A program made the translations under genes and the position numbers. A stretch of DNA of 64,000 nt from Lucinisca nassula (Eukaryota > Mollusca > Bivalvia > Lucinida > Lucinidae): the NCBI GenBank assembly GCA_963580285.1, contig OY757010.1, positions 64,440,406 through 64,504,405 of the forward strand, written 5' to 3'. Shown in pieces: positions 28,901 to 34,246 of the stretch. Position 1 is the first letter of the stretch. Every line of letters begins with the position of its first letter. The notes below the pieces were generated by a model, which made no database searches, had not been told where the DNA came from, and saw only the letters and a list, made by a program, of their open reading frames with translations.

Positions 28901-31016
28901 GATTAATCGATCGATAAATTCCACAAAAATGATTATCATTTCTAATTTGCTTTTAATCGATTACTTGATAGGTACAATTTACTACCCACAGTTATGCCTA
29001 AAATAGCTGGATGAGTGGCAAACAGTGCAGACCCTGATGAGACGCCGCATTATGCGGCGTCTCATCTGGATCTACACTGTTTGCTCAGGCCTGTCTGTTC
29101 AAATATACATATGGTAAAGTGCAACATATGGTAAGAGTCATGCTAAGAAAGCCAGACAGGTAAAATAATGACAAAAATCTTAGCGATTACTAATCGATTA
29201 TCGTTCGCAATGACAGGACTGATAATCGAATATCTCTTTAGCTCCGATTAGCCAGCCCTAGCCGCCGCCGACCATATAGGCCGTATCCTATATTTTATTC
29301 AAGGATAATGCCAACGCTTTGCATAATTTGTGTATTCTATATTTTCTGAAAATTAACCCTTATCTTGCTGTTCACGACAACCCCTACCTTTGCAAACAGT
29401 GAAGATCCAGATCAGATGGCTTCTGAAGAAGCCATCTGATCAGGATCTACACTGTTTGGCATTCAGTTTATGAATTTGTAGCAATAAATTACATCAAGTA
29501 ATTTGATTGGCTGATAGACAGAAATGGGTGTGGCTTAAATGAATATTCAGCAAGAGAAGGGCCGGTTAAGAGGAAGAGTAGCACTACCTGATATATTTTT
29601 CGCTTCTTGTACCGCTTGTTGGCTTTTACTTAGAACCTGTTTTTTGCCGTCCGTGACGTGATGGTGTACTTTTTGCTCTGGTGTTTATTTCTCCTCTGTC
29701 AGTTAAGAAGAGACCCCTATTGATAAGGATTACAAAATATTTTGTCAATGTTTCGTGCAACAAAAGGGTAGGTGTTACAAAATACGCCTCAAATGAGCAG
29801 CGATAAAAGCCAACATAACACTCATTACGTAAACTCGCCCATACAACTACGTTGTAAATTTAACAGCAAAAAAGGAGAAAATTTTAAGATGGAAAATTGT
29901 GATAGTTTTTCTATTTCCGTTCAAAATATAGTATGTGTGTACATATTAGAACCGCCTCATCGAGGCAGTTCTCACAAATACCCACAATCTATATTTAAGA
30001 CCAGAAATAAGGGGAATAAGGTATTTACCCTTGTTAACCCTAGTTTCATTTTATAAAAGCTGGGGTCAAAATTATATTTCCGTTATGTTCACTTCCTGTT
30101 GGTCAAATGGCATCCGTGCAGCGAGCAGCGTATAGAGACCAGACTGGCGTAAGTCTTTCTTATCCTTCACAACCGATAATATGTCTTCTGTGTTGGGATG
30201 AAAGTATGTATAATGCTTGCATTTATATAGACACATCCAAAGTCTACGTCACACAAGGTCAAAGGTCATTAGTCTCGTTTTATCTGGTGGGCAAAAAAAC
30301 TTCCGGTTCCATACTCTACCGTTGATGTAGCACGAATTATTTTCTGTAATAACTATTGTTAGATCGTCTTTCTATCAAAACTGTTTGCCACAAACCATTT
30401 TTGACATTAAACTGATTCGTTTTCGTATAAAATTGGATAGAAAATATACATGCTTTAATCTTATTTCCATTCGTTAAATAAAGCACATCGACTACGTTTT
30501 GACATGATGGTGGGTAGTTTTATAACGCTATTTAGGCAACAAAATGTGCGATAAAATGTCAGAAGAGACTGGTTCTATATCATTTATTGCTTCAAAAACA
30601 CAAACTGACAATGGTCAGTTAATTTTGTGGAGAAGAAATGAGTTTAATCACATGATAAATATTCGAAATTCTCATTGACACTGTACGGCAACAGTCATGT
30701 TTTACCAACCAGATAAAAGAGTACCTCTACAGGTAATTGGCGCATGCGCAGTGAAATGTAAACAAGGTCACGTGCAAAACATTGGATCCGTCTATAACAA
30801 TAAAATGCAGCATTATCCCGGTAATGTTACTTTGGTTCATGTGTTTCAGGTTTACTGAAGGATATATATGGTTCGTATGATGGTGCGTTTTATTTTGGAG
30901 GATCAGCTATACTGGCAGGCGCTTGCATAATGGCTGGCGGAAATATACGAAAAATGTACCTTGACAGACAAGAGAAAATCAAAAAGATAACTTGTAAAGA
31001 AGACAGTACTTTATAA
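10772..31016 (+). CDS. Monocarboxylate-transporter-like protein (SLC16/MCT family), 5' part missing
   Basis: Predicted join of 10772-10915, 19613-19874, 23052-23733, 26061-26169 and 30850-31016: 1364 nt giving 453 codons and a TAA stop. Boundary phases fit throughout (G|GC, AG|A, CAG|AGG, G|GT). The family are 12-TM major-facilitator carriers of the plasma membrane, moving lactate, pyruvate or other small acids or amines, often with protons. Visible here: the end of TM2, loop NRFSERR, TM3, TM4, the hallmark YYFDKRRSLAFGLASAGFS around TM4-TM5, TM6, a hydrophilic loop of ~110 residues, TM7-TM12 and a short basic C-terminus. In TM8, SDTVFR keeps an Asp and Arg four residues apart, as in the D/R pair essential in MCT1. 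TM1 with the usual GGWGW motif is not in the window. Substrate and subfamily cannot be told. All introns carry many mobile elements. Confidence 0.9.
10936..11252 (-). repeat. tRNA-derived SINE-B, full copy
   Basis: Minus strand: head GGCCTCGGTGGCTCAGTCGG (A box) and GGGTTCGATTCCCG (B box) near 11175-11252, then a ~230-bp body and a tail CGTTAAACTCTC(AAAC)n. Target duplication CTTCCCAATGTC at 10924-10935 and 11253-11264. The insertion is only 20 bp into the intron after exon a. Confidence 0.95.
11291..11570. repeat. Foldback MITE copy
   Basis: Ends ATTACGTAAACATGCCTATA and TATAGGCGTGTTTTCATGAT; centre at about 11400-11455 with GTGGGTACTCATTAAAACCG facing GCGGTCCTAACAGGTACCC. See 25690-25990. 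Confidence 0.85.
11571..11879. other. Intron sequence, nothing recognised
   Basis: About 310 bp inside the first visible intron. I see no open exon with splice sites and no known repeat. Confidence 0.5.
11880..12115 (+). repeat. GGGCCCCGTCAAGCGA MITE, copy 1
   Basis: A 236-bp element with imperfect 16-bp inverted ends (GGGCCCCGTCAAGCGA and TCGCTTGGCGGGGCTC). It contains a long hairpin, GCGAGCAGCAAAGGTTC facing GAACCTTCGCTGCTCGC. Other copies at 19183-19419 (inverted) and 34247-34482 have 4-bp target duplications (ATCT, AAAT); here the flanks are AACT and AATT. Confidence 0.85.
12116..12551. other. Intron sequence, nothing recognised
   Basis: No exon, repeat or RNA gene that I recognise; AT-rich with scattered stop codons in all frames. 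Confidence 0.5.
12616..13183 (-). repeat. 5'-truncated SINE-A containing another SINE-A
   Basis: Flanked by the 14-bp duplication GTTATATAGGGATG (12602-12615 and 13184-13197). The outer copy is minus-oriented and lacks its head beyond the GCTCTGCGTGG block, a truncation consistent with incomplete reverse transcription. It is split at its ATCTCAAG|CCCTGT position by a second copy at about 12754-13058. Confidence 0.9.
12754..13058 (+). repeat. SINE-A copy nested in SINE-A
   Basis: Full-length forward copy: CCCCCGCCCATAGGGGCTTG head, GCTTAGAGGATCTAAGCCTG, and GACGGGGACGTAAAACCTC plus (AAAC)n tail. Confidence 0.9.
13372..13950. repeat. Dispersed ~580-bp repeat, inverted partner at 30225-30797
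   Basis: The reverse complement of this stretch is recognisable along 30225-30797: GATATAGAACCAGTCTCCTC, GCGTTATAAAACTACCCACC, CGTGCTACATCAACAATAGA and GGCCAATGACCTTTGACCTT all have inverted matches there. A diverged third fragment is at 34668-34800. No coding potential seen; it may be an unclassified transposon. Confidence 0.75.
14105..14300. repeat. Foldback MITE copy (subfamily 2), partial
   Basis: Left part GTCCGTGAAATGAACACCC as in 25285-25550, CTTATTTCTGCACCAAGACAT arm and a decayed hairpin GTGGATACTCGTTAGAACCG. Confidence 0.7.
14346..17650. mobile_element. Foldback element: 55-bp terminal inverted repeats and inverted repeat arrays
   Basis: The outer 55 bp (14346-14400 and 17596-17650) are inverted copies with one mismatch; they begin CCTGGGAAGGTACATTTCTG and hold GTTCCAGTATCTAGCAGAAC. 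Inside, each arm is an array of ~100-110-bp subrepeats (left to 14732, right from 17026) built of CACTCTGAAAAAG, GAATGGAACAGAAAACAA and a palindromic GTCGTTTAAACGAC; the two arms are mutually inverted. The layout recalls Drosophila Foldback elements, whose long inverted ends are also made of short repeats. No transposase frame. The loop is filled by the Helitron-like element 14733-17025. No clear target duplication seen. Confidence 0.8.
14733..17025 (+). mobile_element. Helitron-like tandem-core element inside the foldback element
   Basis: 5' end TAGCTTAAGTCGTTGCC with a CCGTTGCCCG tract; 3' end CAGGTGAGCG, hairpin GGCCCACTTGGGCC and the terminus CTAGT. The core holds ~150-bp units marked by CATGGCGGCCATCTTGAAAT (14902 to about 16590), with an inner array of six ~66-bp units at 15436-15845 marked by CATGGAAGGCATCGGGGC. 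Host subrepeats continue directly on both sides. The 5' inverted motif is less clear than in the other family members. Confidence 0.75.
17690..18235. repeat. Foldback MITE copy (subfamily 2) split by SINE-A
   Basis: Left end GTTCGTGAAATAAAGACCCC, half of the hairpin (CGATGAGGCGGTTCTAACGA), then SINE-A at 17893-18183, then the right end ATCACACGGATGTGTTATCG. Confidence 0.75.
17893..18183 (-). repeat. SINE-A copy
   Basis: Full-length reversed copy with GTTTGTTTGATCTGATG tail and CCCCGATGGGCGG head; short direct repeat GAGGTTTGA on both sides may be the target duplication. Confidence 0.85.
18236..18807. other. Intron sequence with a 39-bp perfect hairpin
   Basis: The only structure seen is a hairpin at 18570-18608: TAGGAATTCTCACTTTG, loop CGCAA, and its exact inverse. 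The related words ACTTTGGGAAG and ACTTTGAGCAG nearby suggest a small local family. No exon seen. Confidence 0.6.
18808..19075 (-). repeat. Diverged tRNA-derived SINE-B copy
   Basis: GTTTAACGGTCTATGCAACA tail region, GTACAGCGCACATTCGCC body and a decayed head with GGAATCGAATCCCC (B box, inverted) near 19008. Confidence 0.7.
19183..19419 (-). repeat. GGGCCCCGTCAAGCGA MITE, copy 2
   Basis: Inverted copy of 11880-12115 with perfect 4-bp flank duplication ATCT (19179-19182 and 19420-19423) and the same internal AGCAGCGAAGGTTC / GAACCTTCGCTGCT hairpin. Confidence 0.9.
19424..19600. repeat. Foldback MITE copy, GGTCGTGGCTATTTAGAACA subtype
   Basis: Hairpin GTAGGTCGTGGCTATTTAGA facing GTTCTAACACCTACAGCCTAC; right part AGAAATAAGAAAATAAAAG and an AACCCCTTTTT...AAGTTGGGTTT sub-palindrome. 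It ends only a dozen bases before exon 19613-19874. Confidence 0.7.
19613..19874 (+). CDS. Transporter exon b: TM4-TM6
   Basis: Acceptor ATTTCTCTTTCAG. Completes the Gly codon from exon a and reads GLGRSFALTPCPLLLGYYFD, KRRSLAFGLASAGFSLGGFA, TM5, and TM6 (TFIVLSGLATHTFVSACLF) up to SNK and two bases of an Arg codon. The donor is the weak AAAAG|GTTTGT; a better-looking GTAAGG four bases downstream would shift the next exon into an early stop, so I prefer the first. A SINE starts within 15 bp of it. Confidence 0.9.
19885..20075 (-). repeat. 5'-truncated SINE-A next to the exon b donor
   Basis: TTTGTTTGATTTGAAGTTTA to TTGCCTGGGCAGGC; the head half is missing. The tail of the SINE lies 10-15 bp downstream of the exon end. 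Confidence 0.85.
20156..20420. repeat. Foldback MITE copy
   Basis: GCCATTATGAAAACACGCC to ATAGGCGTGATTTCGTG; nearly perfect central hairpin at 20250-20320 (GGGTACACGTTAGAACCGCC with its inverse). Note both arms read ACACGTT / AACGTGT rather than the usual ACTCGTT / AACGAGT, a paired change. Confidence 0.9.
20575..20760 (-). mobile_element. 3' end of a hammerhead-bearing retroelement (Penelope-like or retrozyme)
   Basis: Minus strand: hammerhead ribozyme (20641-20686), then ATCTTCTTTCTTATGAATG, and the end TCATTTTTTATTTTTATTTG. The last 46 bp recur as a tiny insertion with a 12-bp target duplication at 47093-47138, which marks this end as the retroposed 3' terminus. Type I hammerheads are known from Penelope-like elements and small retrozymes of animals; which one applies here cannot be told without the 5' part. 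Confidence 0.7.
20641..20686 (-). ncRNA. Hammerhead ribozyme, type I with minimal stem III
   Basis: Minus strand, 46 nt. Stem I is GGGTCA pairing with TGACCC at the two ends. Core box CTGATGA is followed by stem II GGCT/AGCC with a TTATT loop, then core box GAAA. Stem III is the self-complementary ACTACGTAGT, so it has almost no loop. The cleavage triplet is GTA directly before the 3' strand of stem I. All invariant core positions of the family are present. Such a short stem III usually works best as a dimer of two ribozymes, as known for Penelope-associated hammerheads. Cleavage itself is inferred. Confidence 0.85.
20761..21091. other. Intron sequence, nothing recognised
   Basis: About 330 bp upstream of the hammerhead on its own strand; it could include more of the retroelement (AGACAGGTTTTTAATTATTTGG on the minus strand), but I see no open reverse-transcriptase frame. 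Confidence 0.4.
21092..21351. repeat. Foldback MITE copy, decayed hairpin
   Basis: CATCATGAAAAATGCCCATA to ATAGGCAGATTTTCGTAATG. One hairpin arm is shortened (GATCCACAATCTATG). Confidence 0.8.
21378..22113 (+). mobile_element. Helitron-like element, GCTCACCTG type, 3' truncated
   Basis: 5' end TAGCACACCTGTCAC, hairpin with GACGAGGTGAGC, CGTCGTGCGTGCGTCCG tract, then ~165-bp core units marked by GGCCCAGGTCTTTGATATTT and GAAGCTTCATCTAGTGG. Breaks off after about four units at GCTTCATCCAGTGG; no 3' terminus. Complete relatives: 26436-28368 (minus) and 59149-61909. Confidence 0.85.
22365..22633. repeat. Foldback MITE copy
   Basis: CTCATGAAAACACCCCTATA to ATAGGCGTGTTTCCGTAATG; one arm shortened after CGCCTCATTGAG. 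Confidence 0.85.
22674..22846 (-). mobile_element. 3' end of the reverse-transcriptase retroelement
   Basis: 173 bp almost identical to 3346-3518 (AAAGTAGAAGTAAAACAAAG ... TGGCCATATGGCCATCCAAA), cut off upstream: a short 5'-truncated copy. It shows the 3' terminus of the element reads CTTTGTTTTACTTCTACTTT on the minus strand. Confidence 0.8.
23052..23733 (+). CDS. Transporter exon c: central loop and TM7-TM10
   Basis: Acceptor TTTTCTTTCAG, donor CACAG|GTAAGC. First base completes an Arg codon, then RKNDVEIPLNSANTRSF. A hydrophilic, Lys/Asp/Asn-rich loop of about 110 residues separates the two halves, as is usual in MCTs. TM7 is FLTFLLALFFNSLPSTSLF; TM8 carries LLSITAGSDTVFRVIAGLV with the Asp and Arg four apart; TM9 and TM10 follow, ending VEGAAQGVKNAQ. 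Confidence 0.93.
23734..24100. other. Intron sequence with a partial palindrome
   Basis: A decayed member of the CAAACAGTG palindrome family at about 23846-23895 (CAAACAGTGCGGACTC ... GGGCCTGCACTGTTTTC). Nothing else recognised. Confidence 0.5.
24101..24490. repeat. Foldback MITE copy split by a tRNA-derived SINE
   Basis: CCCCCTAAAACTACACTTTTA, then the SINE at 24158-24295, then AGGGGTATATATTATGCTTC, the hairpin TTAGGACCGCCCTACCGAGG and the AGCAGAAATTTG arm. Confidence 0.7.
24158..24295 (+). repeat. tRNA-derived SINE (decayed)
   Basis: GGGCCTCCGTGGCTTAGTTG (A box) with AAGAGCGCTG, and TCTGGTTCGATGTC (B-box-like) at about 24230. Too far from a cloverleaf to be a working tRNA gene. Confidence 0.6.
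24610..24927. repeat. Foldback MITE copy with a duplicated hairpin arm
   Basis: ATTACGCAAACACGCCTATA to ATAGGCATGTTTTCGCGAT. The left arm CTGCTCAAAATATAGATTG with GGGCACTCGTTAGAACC occurs twice in tandem (24716 and 24764) before a single right arm. Confidence 0.9.
24985..25215. repeat. Foldback MITE copy (subfamily 2)
   Basis: GAACATAGGTTGTGGTTGCT facing AGCCTATAG; AACCCACTTGTTTCTATATA ... GTGGGGTTT sub-palindrome on the right. Confidence 0.7.
25285..25550. repeat. Foldback MITE copy (subfamily 2)
   Basis: AGTCCGTGAAATGAACACCC left end, hairpin ATAGGCTGTGGCTACTCG facing CGAGCAGCCACAACCTATAG, right end CTATGTCACAAGGGTGCGTT. Compared with subfamily 1 (GTGGGTACTCG / CGAGTACCCAC) both arms carry the G-to-C exchange at the same stem position. 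Confidence 0.85.
25690..25990. repeat. Foldback MITE copy (reference copy)
   Basis: Typical family layout: inverted ends (here CACGAAAACGGGCCTA, elsewhere CGAAAACACGCCTATA, and AATAGGCGTGTTTTCGT), a GAACCCCAC/GTGGGGTT-type sub-palindrome, arms CTTATTTCTGCTC / GAGCAGAAATAAG, and a hairpin of ~36-bp arms GTGGGTACTCGTTAGAACCG with CCTCGATGAGG as turn. About twenty copies occur in this window. It ends 70 bp before exon 26061-26169. Confidence 0.9.
26061..26169 (+). CDS. Transporter exon d: TM11
   Basis: Acceptor TATTATGTCAG, donor TCAG|GTTTGT. Reads RSVVMVDLLGLDKLASSMAL then the glycine-rich helix MTVQAAGILLGPTISG, a typical MCT TM10-TM11 block. Ends with the first base of a Gly codon. Confidence 0.92.
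26436..28368 (-). mobile_element. Helitron-like element, GCTCACCTG type, complete
   Basis: Minus strand: 5' end TAGCTCACCTGTCATGTAAT at 28368, GCGTGCGTGCGTCCGTCCG tract, about ten ~165-bp core units, the inverted motif CAGGTGAGCG near the 3' end, hairpin AGGGCCATCATGGCCCT and terminus CTTGT at 26436. Contains SINE-A 26546-26848. Short open frames on both strands are read-through of the core and not genes. Confidence 0.88.
26546..26848 (-). repeat. SINE-A copy with 13-bp target duplication
   Basis: Flanked by GTGCATAATGTTG at 26533-26545 and 26849-26861. Full-length; tail here is (GGTT)n rather than (GTTT)n. Confidence 0.92.
28875..29268. mobile_element. hAT-like MITE
   Basis: Ends AGGCTGCCACGATTAATC and the inverted GATTAGCCAGCCCTAG, internal AATCGATTAATCG / CGATTACTAATCGATTA words, and a direct repeat CGACCATAT at 28866-28874 and 29269-29277. 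An 8-9-bp duplication and a GGGCTG-type end fit hAT elements. A perfect palindrome (29020-29090) is nested inside. Confidence 0.7.
29020..29090. repeat. CAAACAGTG palindrome, GACGCCGCAT core
   Basis: Outer arms GCAAACAGTGCAGACCC and its imperfect inverse ending CACTGTTTGC; inner stem GAGACGCCGCAT / ATGCGGCGTCTC is exact. Confidence 0.9.
29390..29530. repeat. CAAACAGTG palindrome, GATGGCTTCT core, with body
   Basis: Same outer arms as 29020-29090, but the inner stem is CAGATGGCTTCT / AGAAGCCATCTG. Followed by a ~70-bp body ATCAAGTAATTTGATTGGCT that also follows the palindromes at 37160-37950. Confidence 0.85.
29820..30085. repeat. Foldback MITE copy
   Basis: CATTACGTAAACTCGCCCAT left end; hairpin ACATATTAGAACCGCCTCAT facing GAGGCAGTTCTCACAAATAC. 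Confidence 0.85.
30225..30797. repeat. Dispersed ~580-bp repeat, inverted partner of 13372-13950
   Basis: Reads as the reverse complement of 13372-13950, for example TCTATTGATGTAGCACG-like sequence at 30313-30335, GGTGGGTAGTTTTATAACGC and GAGACTGGTTCTATATCATT. It ends about 50 bp before transporter exon e. The two copies flank the same gene in opposite orientation 17 kb apart. Confidence 0.75.
30850..31016 (+). CDS. Transporter exon e: TM12, C-terminus and stop
   Basis: Acceptor ATGTGTTTCAG. Reads GLLKDIYGSYDGAFYFGGSA then TM12 (ILAGACIMAGGNI) and a basic tail RKMYLDRQEKIKKITC; TAA at 31014-31016. GLLKDIYGSYDGAF matches the conserved G-x-L-x-D-x-x-x-Y/S region after TM11 of MCTs. No AATAAA signal is visible close behind the stop. 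Confidence 0.92.
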
Positions 31017-31546
31017 ACTAAAAACAGCTTTTAGAGATCATAATGGATATTTTCATACATGCCGTTTTCTATATACTAGGTCAAAAAAGTAACTGTACCA
31101 ACTTCCGGGTAAATTTCAGTAGCTATCCGGTAGCTATTTAGCTAAAAACGGCTGGTGACATGCGCACCGGACGTTTAGCTACATAATGCACAACTTTGCC
31201 CACACTATTCTGCTCAAGAGTTGTCTTGCGATATGAACAAAGAAAGGTTTTGCAAGGTTTTTGGCATTGTGCATGCAATATTATTTTTGTATCTGAGATG
31301 CTAGATCATGTCCACTGAACATCGAAACTCACTTGACCTTTACAACATCTCATGATCTAGCACTACACTCAAGGCTTTAATTTGTGAAATTCTCAGATTA
31401 TTTCCCTTTCAATTAGAAATATAGCAATATTCATACCGTTGTTATTTCTATACCTGTCATTCAATTTTTGAAATTTCTTTAAAAACCGCTTTGTTACCAC
31501 CATTGCTATTGACCATGATGGAAAATAAGGTAGAAGATTCATGTAG
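31017..31546 (+). other. 3' flank of the transporter gene
   Basis: Should hold the 3' untranslated region. I see no canonical AATAAA in it. A palindrome-like pair, GAGATGCTAGATCATG (31296) and CATGATCTAGCAC (31350), is the only structure noticed. Confidence 0.4.
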
Positions 31547-31555
31547 CATGTACGG

Positions 31556-32203
31556 GAATCCGGGTCAACTCGGCCTTGAGTCAAGTCGGCCTGAGTCAAC
31601 TCGGCCGGGTCAACTCGGCCTGGTCAAGTCGGACCCCAGTACGAAGTTAGCTCGATGGACGTGTCCTTAATGAAATGATAAGCTACTACATACATCTTTA
31701 TATCTGTGCCCTTCCGTTTTTCTCTCTGTTTATTCATATTGCATACATCTTTTACAGTAGACCTCGACGGCAAGGTTGGATTGTCATAAAACATTAACAT
31801 TTCTAATCAATTAGTGGACAGCAGATTAATACCATTAAGAATAAGTCAGAACAAATACTTAGGATGTGGTGTGGTATTTTTAACTAGACTGGAAAATTAC
31901 TCAAATTTAGAAACAAATGGACCCGAAATGAATGTTAACCTTTGATGTGATTGTATACATTTGATGTGAATTCGCCAGTATTTATCAATGCAGCTCGAAC
32001 ATGTGCAGTTAAGCACGATTCCAACTGATAATTTTCAGAAAATATAACTTTGGTCAAAAAAAACGAAAAAAATTCTCTATTCACTAAAGTTTCTTGTCAT
32101 ATATAATGCTTGACAAATGCAGGCCGAGTTGACCCGGCCGATTTGATTCGGGACCGACTTGACTCAGGGGCCGAGTTGGTTATAGGCCGAGTTGACCCGT
32201 TTC
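31556..32203. mobile_element. TIR element with CTCGGCC-array ends and 9-bp duplication
   Basis: Inverted ends GAATCCGGGTCAACTCGGCC (31556-31575) and GGCCGAGTTGACCCGTTTC (32185-32203). Each end continues as several copies of GTCAACTCGGCC or its inverse. Direct flank repeat CATGTACGG at 31547-31555 and 32204-32212. A 9-bp duplication would suit Mutator-like elements; no transposase frame present. Confidence 0.85.
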
Positions 32204-32212
32204 CATGTACGG

Positions 32213-32496
32213 TCCCCGCCCATACGGGCTTGAAGAAATATATGGGCTGCATGATGCTTCCACGCAGAGCTGATACCGACCCGCACACGAGTACTGGTGA
32301 ACCGCTTAGAGGATCTAAGCCTGCCCAGGCAAAGCGGTGCGAGTCGGCCCGTCCATCTGGTTTAATTGTTCGACAAGGCTTGAGATATCATTTCATCTCA
32401 GTGTCGGGTAAAAGTCCCACAAAATTGGAAGCAATGTCTCCAAAATGACCTATACAGTGTTAATGGGACGTTAAACCCCAAATCAAACAAACAAAT
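32213..32496 (+). repeat. SINE-A copy
   Basis: Forward copy ending AATCAAACAAACAAA. The repeat TCATGTAGCATGTA at 31539-31552 and TCAAGTAGCATGTA at 32497-32510 would be its target duplication if the CTCGGCC element entered later at the SINE's left edge. Confidence 0.88.
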
Positions 32497-32514
32497 CAAG
32501 TAGCATGTAGCCAT

Positions 32515-32795
32515 TACGAAAACACGCCTATACAAATACATTGCCACCTTTATCGCCGAAAAATATGGAAATTTTATGATGAAAAAAAATGTGATATTTT
32601 TCTTATTTCTGCTCAAAATATAGATTGTGGGCACTCGTTAAAACCGCCTCATCGAGGCGGTTCTAATGAGTACCCACAATCTATATTTTAGAGCAGAAAT
32701 AAGAAAAATAAGGTATACCCCCGGAAACCCCAGTTTTACTATATAAAAGTGGGATTCAAGGGGGTCAAAATTATATAGGCGTGTTTTCGTGATGT
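32515..32795. repeat. Foldback MITE copy
   Basis: CATTACGAAAACACGCCTAT to ATAGGCGTGTTTTCGTGATG with a well-kept hairpin (GGGCACTCGTTAAAACCGCC facing GGCGGTTCTAATGAGTACCC). Confidence 0.92.
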
Positions 32796-33185
32796 TCAAA
32801 GAATCGGAGGCGGCCTATACGTGATCGTCTGTTTCTCGTAGCAAATAGAACTAAAATTCCACATCGTTTGTGAATAGACACAAAGGGTATCTAATAAAAG
32901 GTTACATGTATCAAATTTTAGATGGGAGTTTTATGGTGTTAAATCTTGGCTTTTTTAATGATTTATTCTGCGAAATCGTCACAGTGAGACATTGGGTGTT
33001 TAAAACAATAGCCTACGCCGGCGAGATTACATAAACAAAATCAGTTTGAATTTTTGCATGACAAAAATGAGTCCTCTAATCAAAACAAAACAAATTGTGT
33101 GTATTTTTCATTTGTAGGAACTATGGTAACAAAAGCAATTTTATGTATTGGAATTTTTTGACCAAGTATATTTAATAGAGTAATA
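32796..33185. other. No gene or repeat recognised
   Basis: AT-rich; stops in all frames. Confidence 0.5.
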
Positions 33186-33355
33186 AGATTGAGTGAGTGA
33201 GTGTTTGAGTTTTACGTCCCACCAACAGCTAAGGTCATACGGAGACGGGACCTCGGTTTAAAGACTCATTCGAAAGTCTGGAGAAGCCCGGGGTCGATCC
33301 TGGGATCCCTGGTTTACAAGGCGAGTAGCGTAACCACTACACCACGGAGGCTTCT
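33186..33355 (-). repeat. tRNA-derived SINE-C copy
   Basis: Minus strand: AGCCTCCGTGGTGTAGTGG (A box) and CAGGATCGACCCCGG (B box), body CCGAGGTCCCGTCTCCGTAT, tail GGGACGTAAAACTCAAACAC(TCAC)n. About 170 bp; related copies at 40421-40588 (+) and 45771-45934. Confidence 0.92.
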
Positions 33356-33384
33356 AATAAGAGTAATAAGAAAGTACAAACTGA

Positions 33385-34000
33385 GTGGTGGTAGCTGGCA
33401 ACGGCTGTCACGCCAAGCCATACAGGAATAACGGTCTGACCGACTGTGCCACAACGCTCCTAAAAAGGAGTTTCATGGAACATTGTTTTGGCCATTTTTC
33501 CTGCATGACACGTCAGATCGAGTTACTAGGTATGGTTGTGCGTTGGCACACTCGGACTTCTATGATGGATGTCTGGATCCTATGGAAAATGAAGCTTGCA
33601 AGTATATTATTAAAAAAATTAAGATCTGTCAAACGTCAACAGACAACCGGCCTTGGATCATCTTCCTAAAAAATCGTAGACAACAGAAAGAATAAAGATT
33701 CGAACTCACGCTGACAATGGCTGCCGCGCCTAGCCATACAGGAATAACGGTCTAACCGACTGCGCCACTACGCTCCTCGAAAAAGAAATTTCACGGAGTA
33801 GTGTTTATCTCATTTTTTCTGCAATGCCCTTCAGATAGAGTTAATAAGTACCGTTGTGCGTTGGCACACTCGGATTTATATCATGGATGCCTGGGTTCCA
33901 TGGATACTGAAGCTGGCAAATATTTTATTATAATTTAAGATCTATCAAACTTCAACAGACACCCAGCCAGGTTCTGAAAAAAAATTAAATGCTTAAATTG
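33385..34000 (-). repeat. Tandem pair of a ~315-bp unit with a tRNA-like head
   Basis: Units 33385-33699 and 33700-34000. Each has, on the minus strand, GGAGCGTAGTGGCGCAGTCGG or its variant (A box) and CGTGAGTTCGAATCTT (B box, clear in the second). Both share GTTGTGCGTTGGCACACTCGG and CATGGATGCCTGG-type words. Probably a duplicated SINE or tRNA-related repeat. Confidence 0.75.
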
Positions 34001-34246
34001 ACAGTAAGGGCTAAGCCTGTCCAGAAAAAGTTTGGTGGCTTTTCGCGAAATTATACATATCAAATGTATTTGGTCTCGGACACAGGATTTGCCAGGTCGT
34101 ATACGTTCCTTTCATGGAACGTAATATTAACGATCATATGCAAACTTTTACGTGGGAGGTCACCCAGAAAATTAGTTGATTATAAATGAAAGCCAGTACT
34201 CCACGGCAGCCCTATTTTTACACAGGTTGGTCCTTTTATTTTAAAT

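Noticed and set aside
29035..29080. Second hammerhead ribozyme (CTGATGAG followed by a strong stem)
   Set aside because: The GAAA box after the stem is missing; the sequence is a simple palindrome.
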